A stretch of DNA of 64,000 nt. Source: Paracoccaceae bacterium (GTDB lineage Bacteria > Pseudomonadota > Alphaproteobacteria > Rhodobacterales > Rhodobacteraceae). Location: contig JANSXZ010000005.1 in NCBI GenBank assembly GCA_024742705.1, positions 62,001 through 126,000 on the forward strand, read 5' to 3'. Every line of letters begins with the position of its first letter. The first letter of the stretch is position 1. A model generated the notes under the pieces. It was not told the DNA's origin. It searched no databases and worked only from the letters and a program-made list of their open reading frames with translations. The position numbers and the translations under genes are program-made. Below are positions 36,032 through 45,791 of this stretch, in pieces.

Positions 36032-36821
36032 CGCAGCCGTCCGAAATCAGTTCGGGCGGCGTGCGGCACAGACCCTTGGCAACCTGAAAAGCCGCCAGAA
36101 CCTTGGGCACATAATCGCGGGTTTCGGCATAAGGCGGCACACCCGCGTGGTCGCGCACGGCACCTTCCCCCGCGTTATAGCCGGCCAGTACCAGGATCGG
36201 GTCGCCGGAAAATCGCTCCATCAACCAGTTGAGATAGCGCACACCGCCGAGGATATTGTCATCCGCGGCCAGCGCGTCGGTTACGCCAAAGCGCGCGGCG
36301 GTGTCGGGCATCAACTGCATCAAACCCTGTGCGCCCGCGGTGCTTATGGCATCCGCCCGCCCCGAGGATTCAACCGAAATCACCGCCAGAACCAGCGCCG
36401 GCGACACCTGGGTGCCGACCGTGGCCCGCAGAATGGCGATGCCGCGGCTGCGCGCAACCTCCTGAAGTTGTTGCAGGCGCGGCGTCGACATGCCGTCCGC
36501 CTGCGCGGCGATGGCCTGCAAGGCAGGCTCCAGACGGCCCGGGCCGCTCTGGGCAAGGTCCGGCGAAACCCTGTCCCAGAACCAGCCATAACGCCCCGCA
36601 CCCGCCTCCTGCGGGGCGGTGACGGCGGGCGCGGCAGAGGGCGCGGCGCCGGGCGCTTCTGGGGCGATCTGGATGGTGATGCGCCTGGCACTGCCTTCGG
36701 CGGGCGGTTTCACGCGTTTGGCCTGAAAATCGGGAAACGGCGCCGGCGTGTCGGCCACCGCGCCCGAGGCGGCCAACATCAGTGCCGCACAGGCGGCCTG
36801 CCACAGTCTGGTTGCTTTCAT
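36012..36821 (-). CDS. Lytic transglycosylase, SLT domain
   Basis: 269 residues with a signal peptide (MKATRLWQAACAALMLAASG). Lytic transglycosylases cut peptidoglycan glycan strands, often opening the wall for envelope machines. The catalytic Glu is in VISVESSGRADAIS, followed by GAQGLMQLMPDTAARFGV and AGYNAGEGAV, typical of Slt/LT family 1. The ATG at 36821 has GGATCC upstream; extension to 37019 has no support. It lies next to the tad pilus locus in divergent orientation, so a role in pilus assembly is possible but unproven. The C-terminal codons lie in the tandem repeat. Confidence 0.92.
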   Translation of the reverse strand: MKATRLWQAACAALMLAASGAVADTPAPFPDFQAKRVKPPAEGSARRITIQIAPEAPGAAPSAAPAVTAPQEAGAGRYGWFWDRVSPDLAQSGPGRLEPALQAIAAQADGMSTPRLQQLQEVARSRGIAILRATVGTQVSPALVLAVISVESSGRADAISTAGAQGLMQLMPDTAARFGVTDALAADDNILGGVRYLNWLMERFSGDPILVLAGYNAGEGAVRDHAGVPPYAETRDYVPKVLAAFQVAKGLCRTPPELISDGCVFHTMN

Positions 36822-37144
36822 AGGATCCGCTGCCCGGTCTGTTGTGTTTTGTCCAGAGTTTCGGAAATCTTCGGCGCCGGCCACTGAATTCGTCCAACCG
36901 TGAAAACGACACTTCGGATTGGCGGGCGACTGTGCCGCGCATCCCACAACCAGAGGTGTCCAATCCACCAGAAAGGCCGGATTTAAGAGGAATTCGCCGT
37001 TTTGAGGCACTATTTCCATTTTTCCGCCCCAATTCTGCCACGACTGGCGGTGTAATTACCGGGAACCACGGCGCGGATGAAGGGAGAAGCATCTACCGTC
37101 GCGGCCATGCTAACTGTTTCCAGTGATCCTGTGGAGGGACTAAA
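36822..37144. other. 323-base divergent intergenic region between transglycosylase and first pilin
   Basis: No gene is supported; the short open frames here lack motifs. The region must hold promoters for the minus-strand transglycosylase and the plus-strand pilin. A good Shine-Dalgarno (GTGGAGGGA, about 37131-37139) is next to the pilin start. No clear -35/-10 pair, hairpin or repeat was recognised. Confidence 0.6.
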
Positions 37145-37324
37145 ATGTTTAAGTTTACAAAGAAATTCGGCAAGGACGAAAGCGGCGCGGTCACGGTTGA
37201 CTGGGTTGTTCTGACGGCGGCCGTCGTGGCCCTGGCAGGTGCTGCCTACACCTCGATCCAGACCGGCGCGACCGGCCTGACCGCCAGCACCTCGACCTAT
37301 ATGGGCCTGCAGGCGCCCGAATGA
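37145..37324 (+). CDS. Flp-type pilin 1 (class IVb prepilin)
   Basis: A 59-residue prepilin of the Flp/Tad pilus. The leader has the charged stretch MFKFTKKFGKDESG ending in G14, the expected prepilin-peptidase cut. The mature N-terminus AVTVDWVVLTAAVVALAGAA is the hydrophobic assembly helix. Flp pilins usually carry E+5 and Y+6 after the cut; here these are D19 and W20, as in other Rhodobacterales pilins. The GGAGGGA Shine-Dalgarno is strong, and a terminator follows immediately, so the pilin can be made in excess over the assembly machine. Confidence 0.93.
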   Translation: MFKFTKKFGKDESGAVTVDWVVLTAAVVALAGAAYTSIQTGATGLTASTSTYMGLQAPE

Positions 37325-37349
37325 TCCCATCGCGGATCTGACACCAAGG

Positions 37350-37375
37350 TCGCGCCCTCATCAGGGCGCGATTTT
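37350..37375 (+). terminator. Terminator after pilin 1
   Basis: TCGCGCCCT (37350-37358) pairs with AGGGCGCGA (37363-37371) around a 4-base loop, followed by TTTTG. A 9-bp perfect stem with a short T-run, 26 bases after the pilin stop. Confidence 0.8.
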
Positions 37376-37538
37376 GCGTTTCGGCATGGCCGAACGCAGA
37401 AAATTGTCATTCTATTTTAGTGACTTGAGATAGCGCAGCGCCCAATTTTCGCCAGAGTTCTGCTGTTTGTTTCTGACAGGGTGCCGATCTGCAACGCGCC
37501 CGGGATCAGTTTCAATCGCGAGTTTCAAAGGGGGCTTC

Positions 37539-37712
37539 ATGGTCCGCAAGGTTAAAGAGTTCTGCCATGGCGAAAGCGGCGCGGTCACGGTGGATTGGGT
37601 TGTACTGTGCGCAGGGCTTGCGGGTATGGCCGCCCTGGTCGCATCGCAGATGCACACGGGCGCGGTCGCGGCGGCGGATCAGACCTCTACCTTCATGCAA
37701 GAACAGCGATAG
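37539..37712 (+). CDS. Flp-type pilin 2 / pilin-like protein
   Basis: 57 residues. The leader (MVRKVKEFCHGESG) and mature start AVTVDWVVLCAGLAGMAALV align position for position with pilin 1, including G14, D19 and W20. The C-terminal part differs (ASQMHTGAVAAADQ). It may be a second major pilin or a minor pilin. It begins 214 bases after pilin 1 and past its terminator, and is followed by cpaB after 57 bases. GGGGGC precedes the ATG at 37539; in-frame extension upstream lacks support. It contains an extra Cys at +10. Confidence 0.88.
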   Translation: MVRKVKEFCHGESGAVTVDWVVLCAGLAGMAALVASQMHTGAVAAADQTSTFMQEQR

Positions 37713-37769
37713 CGCGCCCGCGGTCATGGCGGCCCGGCCCCATGGTCGGACAAAGCGAAAGGAAACGAT

Positions 37770-38627
37770 ATGCGACTGGTATTCGGTTTGGTCCTGATTG
37801 TCGGGATCGCCCTTGCTGGGGCGTCGGTGTTGATGGCGCGCAACTACATCGCCCAGCACCAGGCACAGTTGGAAATGGAACGTCAGGCCCGCGGCGCGGT
37901 GGTGCCCACCGTCGAGGTTCTGGTCGCCCAGCGTGCGCTGAAGTACGGCGAACCGCTGCGGCGCGAGGACGTGGGGCGGGTGCAATGGCCCGAAGCCGCC
38001 GTCCCCGAAGGCGCCTTCATCGATGTGGAGGCGCTGTTTCCGCCGGACGAAACCGACCGCCGGGTGATCCTGCGCGCGATGGAGCGGGGCGAGGCGATCC
38101 TGGCCGTCAAGGTCAGCAAACCGGGAGAAGACGCGGGCATCACCTCGCGGCTGGAACGGGGGATGCGCGCCTTTGCGATCAAGGTCGATGTGGCCAGCGG
38201 CGTCTCGGGCTTCCTGCGGCCGGGCGACAAGGTGGATGTGTACTGGACCGGCAGCGCCGACCGTATCTCCGAGGTGGCGCGCGGCGAATTCACACAATTG
38301 ATCGAAGCCGGGGTGAAGCTGATCGCGATCGATCAGACCACCGGCGATGACATGGACGAGGCGGTGATCGCCCGCACGGTCACCGTGTCGGCACGGCCCG
38401 AACAGGTGGCGGCCCTGGCGCAGGCCCAGAGCACGGGCCGTCTGTCGCTGGCCCTTGTCGGCGCCGATGACGATACGGTTTCGGCGGCGATCGAAGTGGA
38501 TCAAAGATCGCTTCTGGGGCTGGCCGCCGCCGAGGTGCGCATCGAACAGGCCAAGGAAAAGGTCTGTACCGTTCGAACCCGACGCGGTGCCGAAGTGGTG
38601 GAAATCCCGATTCCCTGCACGAACTGA
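37770..38627 (+). CDS. cpaB: Flp pilus assembly protein CpaB/RcpC
   Basis: 285 residues. CpaB is a periplasmic protein anchored by an N-terminal helix (MRLVFGLVLIVGIALAGASV) and thought to interact with the secretin and pilus. A SAF domain (about 45-120: VLVAQRALKYGEPLRREDV, then GEAILAVKV) and the RcpC segment (GVSGFLRPGDKVDVYW) are typical. The ATG at 37770 has AAAGGAAA upstream. A hairpin with a T-run follows, so the next gene may have its own promoter. Confidence 0.95.
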   Translation: MRLVFGLVLIVGIALAGASVLMARNYIAQHQAQLEMERQARGAVVPTVEVLVAQRALKYGEPLRREDVGRVQWPEAAVPEGAFIDVEALFPPDETDRRVILRAMERGEAILAVKVSKPGEDAGITSRLERGMRAFAIKVDVASGVSGFLRPGDKVDVYWTGSADRISEVARGEFTQLIEAGVKLIAIDQTTGDDMDEAVIARTVTVSARPEQVAALAQAQSTGRLSLALVGADDDTVSAAIEVDQRSLLGLAAAEVRIEQAKEKVCTVRTRRGAEVVEIPIPCTN

Positions 38628-38638
38628 CGCCAAGAAAC

Positions 38639-38680
38639 CCGTCACGGGCCCGCACATCGCCGGTCCCGTGACGGAGTTTT
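38639..38680 (+). terminator. Hairpin with T-run after cpaB
   Basis: CCGTCACGGG (38639-38648) pairs with CCCGTGACGG (38665-38674), a perfect 10-bp stem with a 16-base loop, followed by AGTTTT. It could terminate or attenuate transcription between cpaB and cpaC. Confidence 0.65.
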
Positions 38681-38697
38681 GCCCTTTCTGTTGCCAC

Positions 38698-38706
38698 TTA
38701 TCCACA
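38698..38706 (+). promoter_or_regulatory. Consensus DnaA box upstream of cpaC
   Basis: TTATCCACA, an exact match to the E. coli DnaA box, lies 115 bases before cpaC. One site alone is weak evidence, but DnaA is known to act as a transcription factor in alphaproteobacteria. Confidence 0.35.
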
Positions 38707-38820
38707 TTTGGTTCCCGCCCGAACCCATTGATTCTTGCAAATAACGCGCAACTGCCCCAAGGTGTTCCAAAGGCGGGCACCAAGACCCGTCCCCGAGGCG
38801 TGATCGGAGAGGCAGGTCAC

Positions 38821-40251
38821 ATGACACTCAAGAACTTGATCAGGGCATCCCTGTTGGGGATGACCTTCACGGCTGCACCCGGATTCATCGCGGGGCCGGC
38901 GTTGTCGGACACGGTGCGCATCGTGACGCGCGGCACGGTATCCACGCTGAACGTTCCGATGAACCGCGCCGTGGTTGTCGAAAGCGACATTCCCTTTGCC
39001 GAACTCAGCATTGCCAACCCGGGCATCGCGGATATCTCGACATTGTCCGACCGCACGATCTATGTGCTGGGCAAATCGCCGGGGCTGACCACGCTGACCC
39101 TTCTGGACGCGGGCGGACAGCTGATCACCAACGTCGATGTCAAGGTTGCCGCGGATGTGACCGAGTTCAAGGAACGTCTGCTTCAGATCCTGCCCGGCGA
39201 AAAGATCGAGGTGCGCACCGCGAACGACGGCATCGTGCTGTCCGGTACGGTATCCAGCGCCCAACGGTTGCAGCGGGCGCTGGACCTCGCCGAGCGGTAT
39301 GCGCCAGAACGCGTTTCGAACCTGATGAGCGTGGGTGGCGTTCAGCAGGTCATGCTCAAGGTCCGCTTTGCCGAAATGCAGCGATCGGTTTCCAAATCGC
39401 TCAGCTCGTCGCTTTCGCTCAACGGCACCGGCTTCGGCGGAGATCTGGGCATCAACGGCGGATCGGGCACCACGAACAACTCGGGCGGTGTCGGAACCAC
39501 ATTGGGCGGCAACATTCCGGCGACAAACTCGAACACAGGCGCCATCGCCTTCGGCTTCAACGCCGGATCGCTGCAGGTTGGCCTCCTGCTCGAGGCGCTC
39601 GAACGCAAGGGCGTTGTCCGCACCCTGGCAGAGCCGAACCTGACCGCGCTTTCGGGCCAGGAAGCCAAGTTTCTCGCCGGTGGCGAATATCCCGTTCCCG
39701 TCAACCAGGACAACGGCGAAATCACTGTCGAGTTCAAACCCTTCGGCATCGAACTTAACTTTGTGCCTCGGGTTGTGGACAAGGATCTGATCAATCTCGA
39801 ACTGCTGGCTGCCGTATCCGACATCGATCCCACAAACGGGTATTCCGTCAATGGTTTCCAGATCGATGCTTTCTCGCGGCGTGAAACATCGACAACGGTC
39901 GAACTGCGCGACGGCGAAAGCTTTGCCATCGCCGGGCTGATCGAAGACACGTTCGTGGACAGCAACAGCCAGTTGCCGTGGCTGGGCGATATCCCGGTGC
40001 TGGGCGCGCTGTTCCGCAGCGCCGAGTTTCAGCGCAGCCAGACCGAACTGGTGATCATCATTACCGCGCATCTGGTCACGCCGACCCGCGGCGAGGCGCT
40101 GGCCCTGCCAACGGACCGCGTAAAGCCCCCGACCGAACGCGATCTGTTCCTGTTTGGCCGCACCGCCGCGCGCGACCGTCCGACACGCGGCGCCGCCAGC
40201 GAAGTGGCAAAACAGGATTTCAGCGGCTCCTACGGCTATGTGATGGATTGA
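38821..40251 (+). CDS. cpaC: Flp pilus outer-membrane secretin CpaC/RcpA
   Basis: 476 residues. It forms the outer-membrane channel of the Tad/Flp machine. A signal peptide begins the protein. A BON-like N-domain (about 35-165: VVVESDIPFAELSIANPGIADI, in two parts, and NDGIVLSGTVSS) is followed by the secretin core with VQQVMLKVRFAEMQRS, GALEALERKG-like LLLEALERKGVVRTLAEPNL, and the C-terminal LPWLGDIPVLGALFRS and ELVIIITAHLV. GGAGAGG lies just before the ATG at 38821. Confidence 0.96.
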   Translation: MTLKNLIRASLLGMTFTAAPGFIAGPALSDTVRIVTRGTVSTLNVPMNRAVVVESDIPFAELSIANPGIADISTLSDRTIYVLGKSPGLTTLTLLDAGGQLITNVDVKVAADVTEFKERLLQILPGEKIEVRTANDGIVLSGTVSSAQRLQRALDLAERYAPERVSNLMSVGGVQQVMLKVRFAEMQRSVSKSLSSSLSLNGTGFGGDLGINGGSGTTNNSGGVGTTLGGNIPATNSNTGAIAFGFNAGSLQVGLLLEALERKGVVRTLAEPNLTALSGQEAKFLAGGEYPVPVNQDNGEITVEFKPFGIELNFVPRVVDKDLINLELLAAVSDIDPTNGYSVNGFQIDAFSRRETSTTVELRDGESFAIAGLIEDTFVDSNSQLPWLGDIPVLGALFRSAEFQRSQTELVIIITAHLVTPTRGEALALPTDRVKPPTERDLFLFGRTAARDRPTRGAASEVAKQDFSGSYGYVMD

Positions 40252-40255
40252 ACCG

Positions 40256-40915
40256 ATGATCATGCCCCTGCCCCGAGCGCTTGCCGCCGCAGCCCTGATC
40301 GCCCTTGGGGCATGCACATCGACCGATACCGCGTGGCACAACGAGGCCGGGGCCGAGGTGGAAACCGCATCCTTCGGCAACGCCACCATGAACAACGTGC
40401 TGATCCATTCCGGCGACCGTCAGTTCACGCTGGATCTGGCCAACCGGTTTGCCGCCGAAACAACGAGCACGGTCAATTTCGCCTTCAACAGCGCCGCATT
40501 GGACGGTGCCGCCCGCGAAATCCTGCTGCGGCAGGCGCAATGGATCGCCCAGTTCCCCGAGGTCCGGTTCCGGGTTTTCGGGCACACCGACGCGGTCGGC
40601 AGCAATGCCTACAACAACCGGCTGGGCATGAGACGCGCCCAGGCTGTTGTCGGGTTCCTCACCGCCCAGGGGATTTCGCGCAGCCGGCTGGAAGCGGTGG
40701 TGTCGCGCGGGGAAACGCAGCCGCTGATCGTCACCAGCGGCCGCGAGGCGCGCAATCGCCGCACCGTCACCGAAGTGACCGGCTTTGTCGCCGCGCACCC
40801 TTCGGTTCTGGATGGCAAGTACGCCCAGATCGTCTATCGCGAATACGTCGAAAGCGCCGCGGCCCTCTCAACCCTGAGCGGAACCACCGGCGGGTCGGAC
40901 ACAGCAGCCGAATAG
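40256..40915 (+). CDS. OmpA-domain lipoprotein in the tad locus (CpaD position)
   Basis: 219 residues. A lipoprotein signal (ALIALGACTS, lipid Cys at about residue 20) is followed by an OmpA-like peptidoglycan-binding domain (about 70-170: STVNFAFNSAALDGAAR, then FRVFGHTDAVGSNAYNNRLG and MRRAQAVVGFL). In many tad loci the gene after the secretin is CpaD/TadB-lipoprotein, the secretin pilotin-like factor; this OmpA-type protein occupies that place and may tether the secretin to the wall. The ATG at 40256 follows the cpaC stop by four bases. Confidence 0.88.
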   Translation: MIMPLPRALAAAALIALGACTSTDTAWHNEAGAEVETASFGNATMNNVLIHSGDRQFTLDLANRFAAETTSTVNFAFNSAALDGAAREILLRQAQWIAQFPEVRFRVFGHTDAVGSNAYNNRLGMRRAQAVVGFLTAQGISRSRLEAVVSRGETQPLIVTSGREARNRRTVTEVTGFVAAHPSVLDGKYAQIVYREYVESAAALSTLSGTTGGSDTAAE

Positions 40916-40975
40916 GCCAAGGCCGCAGTCGCGCAATTATGTGAATTTGGCCGCAATAATGCCCGAATCCTCGTT

Positions 40976-41025
40976 CATTGATCAATGCGGTGGAAATGCA
41001 GCCATTTCCGCCGAATGTCGGACAT
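40976..41025. repeat. Cluster of three inverted repeats upstream of cpaE
   Basis: Within 50 bases: the perfect palindrome CATTGATCAATG (40976-40987); an 11-bp hairpin with one U-G pair, CGGTGGAAATG (40988-40998) with CATTTCCGCCG (41003-41013); and ATGTC-G-GACAT (41015-41025). The 185-base gap before cpaE otherwise holds no gene. These may be operators or an RNA structure dividing the tad transcript. Confidence 0.45.
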
Positions 41026-41100
41026 CGGTCCGGCGTGGGGCAAGACTGGATTAACGGTTTTCCAATAAACTCGCGCCGGCCTGACCAAAGGACGTAGGTA

Positions 41101-42351
41101 ATGATGAGCGAGTTGACCCCGACCGAGACCAGCCCGATCGTGGCCTGCACAGTCAGTCGCGATGTCCAGAATTTCGATTTGCTGATCGAAGATATGGAAA
41201 CGGCCCTGGGCGATACCTGGGGCGATCTGCGTTTTGCCGAGGCCCTGGCGTTCTTCGGTCAGCCCGAAGCCGAGGCGCTGGAGTTCATCGCGCTGGCGCT
41301 GGACACTACCGACGAGGAAAACCTGGTGCTGATGTCCGAGATCATCAGCCAGGCCAAGAGCCGCGGCATCAAGGTCATCCTCATCGCCGAAGACGTCACG
41401 CCCGCTTCCCTGCATCAACTGTTGCGGCGCGGGGCGGATGAATTCGTGCCCTACCCCCTGCCCGAGAACGAGCTGCAGGAGGCCATCGACAGGCTGCGCG
41501 CACAACCCGATGCGCCCGTGCAAGCGCAGCAACCGCAGGCGCAAGTGCACCGTTTCAGCAGCGGCGAGGCATCGCGCGAAGGCGCGGTTCTGGTGGTGCA
41601 CGGCCTTGCCGGCGGTGTCGGCGCGACGACGATGGCCGTCAACCTGGCCTGGGAACTGGCCAACATGGGCGGCAAGACCCCGCCCAAGGTCTGCCTTCTG
41701 GATCTCGACCTGCAATTCGGATCGGTGTCGACGTTCCTCGATCTGCAACGCCGCGATGCCGTCTATGAAATGCTGGCCGACACCGAGGCGATGGATGACG
41801 ATATCTTCGCCCAGGCCCTGATGAGCTTTCGCGACAAGATGCAGGTGCTGACCGCGCCGGCCGACATCCTGCCGCTGGACCTGATCGCGCCCGAGGACGT
41901 CGACCGGATCATCACCGTTGCGCGGCGCCACTTCGACTTTGTGGTCATCGACATGCCCACCACCGTCACCGCCTGGTCCGAGACCGTTCTTCAGGCGGCG
42001 CATGTATATTTCTCGGTCGTCGAACTCGACATGCGTTCGGCACAGAACGCGCTGCGCTTGAAACGCGCGCTGCAATCCGAGGATCTGCCGTTCAACAAAC
42101 TGCGCTTTGCCCTGAACAGGGCGCCCAAATTCACCGATCTGAGCGGCAAGAGCAGAATCAAACGCATGGGCGAAAGCCTTGGAATTTCGATCGACCTGCT
42201 GTTGCCGGATGGTGGCAAGCAGATCACCCAGAGCGCCGACCACGGCACGCCGCTGGCCGAATCCGCCGCCAAAAGCCCGCTGCGCCGCGAAATCCTGAAA
42301 CTGGCGCAATCGCTCTATGAACTCGGCGCGTCAGACGCCGAGGCCGCATAA
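41101..42351 (+). CDS. cpaE: Flp pilus localisation ATPase-like protein CpaE/TadZ
   Basis: 416 residues. CpaE/TadZ localises the pilus machine to the pole. The N-terminal 135 residues form a receiver-like domain lacking a clear phospho-Asp. The C-terminal ParA/MinD-like domain has a degenerate P-loop HGLAGGVGATTMAV in which the Walker lysine is A175, and the deviant N-terminal lysine is also missing, as described for TadZ. The Walker-B-like LLDLDLQFGS and VVIDMPTT remain. GGACGTAGGTA precedes the ATG at 41101. Confidence 0.94.
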   Translation: MMSELTPTETSPIVACTVSRDVQNFDLLIEDMETALGDTWGDLRFAEALAFFGQPEAEALEFIALALDTTDEENLVLMSEIISQAKSRGIKVILIAEDVTPASLHQLLRRGADEFVPYPLPENELQEAIDRLRAQPDAPVQAQQPQAQVHRFSSGEASREGAVLVVHGLAGGVGATTMAVNLAWELANMGGKTPPKVCLLDLDLQFGSVSTFLDLQRRDAVYEMLADTEAMDDDIFAQALMSFRDKMQVLTAPADILPLDLIAPEDVDRIITVARRHFDFVVIDMPTTVTAWSETVLQAAHVYFSVVELDMRSAQNALRLKRALQSEDLPFNKLRFALNRAPKFTDLSGKSRIKRMGESLGISIDLLLPDGGKQITQSADHGTPLAESAAKSPLRREILKLAQSLYELGASDAEAA

Positions 42352-42375
42352 ACCTGAACACCGGGATCCGAGCAG

Positions 42376-43818
<1,443 letters not shown>

Positions 43819-43828
43819 GGGCCCCGAA

Positions 43829-44791
43829 ATGAGCATGGAACCTGTCATTTACGGCCTGATCTTCGTCGGTGTTCTGGCGTTGGTCGAGGGCGTCTACCTG
43901 GTGGCCTTCGGCAAATCCATCAGCCTCAACTCGCGGGTGAACCGCCGGCTCGAGATGCTCGACAAGGGCGCCGAGCGCCAGCAGGTTCTCGACCAGCTGC
44001 GCAAGGAAATGCAGCAGCACATGCGCTCGCGCAGCATCCCTCTCTATTCGCTGCTGGCCACCAAGGCGCAAAAGGCCGCCATCGCGTTTTCACCCAAGCA
44101 ACTGGTGATGCTCATGGGCGCGGTCGCGGTGTTCGCGTTCTTCGGCCTGACCATCGGCACCGAAACCGAAACGCCGGTACGCGTGCTGTTGTCGGTCGCG
44201 ATCGGCGTGGGCGGGGTGTACTTCTGGGTGTCGCACAAGGCCGGCAAACGCATGGCGCTGCTGGAAGAACAGCTGCCCGATGCCGTCGAACTGATGGTGC
44301 GCAGCCTGAAGGTGGGGCATCCCTTCGTTTCGGCGGTGCAGATCGTCGCCAAGGAGGTGCAGGATCCGCTGGCCACCGAATTCGGGATCATCGCCGACGA
44401 ATCCGCCTATGGCCGCGATGTCGGCGAGGCGATCAAGGACATGGCCGAGCGGCTCGAGATGCAGGATCTGCGGTTTCTCGCCGTGGCGGTGACGATCCAG
44501 CAGCAATCCGGCGGCAACCTCGCGGAAATCCTCGCCGGTCTGGCCAAGGTGATCCGCGCGCGGTTCCGGCTGTTCCGGCGCGTCAAGGCGATCACCGCCG
44601 AGGCGCAGTGGTCGGGCAAGTTCCTGTCGGGCTTTCCTCTGTTCGCGCTGGTCGCGATCCAGGTCAGCGATCCGAACTACTACGACGACGTTCTGGACCA
44701 CCCCTATTTCATCCCGGCGTGCTTTTTCGTCGGCGTTTTCCTCACTCTGAACCTGATCGTCATGCGCTGGCTGACGAACATCAAGGTGTAA
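43829..44791 (+). CDS. tadB: Flp pilus inner-membrane platform protein TadB
   Basis: 320 residues with a T2SSF/GspF-type domain. TadB and TadC form the inner-membrane platform driven by TadA. Hydrophobic segments lie at about 5-25, 85-105, 112-130, 265-285 and 295-315; the cytoplasmic core has EEQLPDAVELMVRSLKVGHP (residues in one run) and QQQSGGNLAEIL. ATG at 43829 was chosen; a second ATG two codons later is possible. Ten bases separate it from tadC. Confidence 0.94.
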   Translation: MSMEPVIYGLIFVGVLALVEGVYLVAFGKSISLNSRVNRRLEMLDKGAERQQVLDQLRKEMQQHMRSRSIPLYSLLATKAQKAAIAFSPKQLVMLMGAVAVFAFFGLTIGTETETPVRVLLSVAIGVGGVYFWVSHKAGKRMALLEEQLPDAVELMVRSLKVGHPFVSAVQIVAKEVQDPLATEFGIIADESAYGRDVGEAIKDMAERLEMQDLRFLAVAVTIQQQSGGNLAEILAGLAKVIRARFRLFRRVKAITAEAQWSGKFLSGFPLFALVAIQVSDPNYYDDVLDHPYFIPACFFVGVFLTLNLIVMRWLTNIKV

Positions 44792-44801
44792 CGAGGCCAT
44801 C

Positions 44802-45773
44802 ATGGAAATTCTCAACGCGCTCGACGCGATGATCACCGATCTTCTGGGGCCCTTCGGGCCGCTGATCGTTCTGGGCGTGCTGGGCCTGTTCATGGTTCTG
44901 CTGACCTTGCCGTTCCTCGTCAATCAGCGCGAGGATCCGATGAAGAAACTTCAGCGGAGCATTGAAAAAGGCACCGAGGTCCGCTTCGAGAAAGAGCGCC
45001 TGCGTCAGGGCGCGCGCAACGAACAGTTGCAGCGTTTCGCCAACTTTCTCGAACCGAAGGATGTGGACGAGCTTTCGGCCGTTCAACTGAAACTGACGCA
45101 GGCGGGATACCGGTCGAAGGATGCGGTGCGCATCTTCTATTTTGCCCAGATGGTTCTTGCGGTGCTGGGGCTGGTGGGTGGTCTTGTCTATGTGATCATT
45201 CTCAACGCCGATCAGGGCATGAGCACCCAACAACTGGTGATCTACACCGTAGGGCCCGGTCTGGCCGGCTACATGCTGCCGAAATACTGGGTTGGCAAAC
45301 GCGTGGATGCGCGCAAATCCGAAATCACATCGGGGTTTCCCGACTCGCTCGACATGATGCTGGTCTGTGTCGAGGCAGGGCAATCCCTGGATCAATCCAT
45401 CGTGCGTGTCGCCCGCGAACTGCGCGCTTCGTATCCGGCGCTGGCCGACGAATACGAAACCGTCGCCTACGAGATGAAGGCCGGCAAGGACAAGAGCACG
45501 GTTCTGAAAGACATGGGCACAAGGTGCGGGGTGCAGGACGTGTCGTCTTTCGTGACGGTGATGGTACAATCGGCCACCTTCGGCACATCGATCTCGGATG
45601 CACTGCGGGTCTATTCGGCCGAAATGCGTGACAAACGGGTGATGCGCGCGGAAGAGGCTGCAAACAAGTTGCCAACCAAGATGACCCTTGCCACAATGAT
45701 GCTGACGGTTCCGCCGCTTCTGATCATTCTGGTCGGTCCGTCGATACATGGCATCACGACCATGGGCAATTGA
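44802..45773 (+). CDS. tadC: Flp pilus inner-membrane platform protein TadC
   Basis: 323 residues, the second GspF-type platform subunit. It shows an N-terminal membrane segment (LGPFGPLIVLGVLGLFMVLL), paired helices near 110-150, the T2SSF core FPDSLDMMLVCVEAGQSLD, and a final helix (MTLATMMLTVPPLLIILVGP). GAGG precedes the ATG. It follows tadB by 10 bases. Confidence 0.94.
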   Translation: MEILNALDAMITDLLGPFGPLIVLGVLGLFMVLLTLPFLVNQREDPMKKLQRSIEKGTEVRFEKERLRQGARNEQLQRFANFLEPKDVDELSAVQLKLTQAGYRSKDAVRIFYFAQMVLAVLGLVGGLVYVIILNADQGMSTQQLVIYTVGPGLAGYMLPKYWVGKRVDARKSEITSGFPDSLDMMLVCVEAGQSLDQSIVRVARELRASYPALADEYETVAYEMKAGKDKSTVLKDMGTRCGVQDVSSFVTVMVQSATFGTSISDALRVYSAEMRDKRVMRAEEAANKLPTKMTLATMMLTVPPLLIILVGPSIHGITTMGN

Positions 45774-45791
45774 CGAGAGGCGATCCAGGCA

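Noticed and set aside
36842-37126. A 94-codon plus-strand frame before the first pilin
   Set aside because: No motif and no ribosome-binding site; it lies in the promoter region of two divergent genes.
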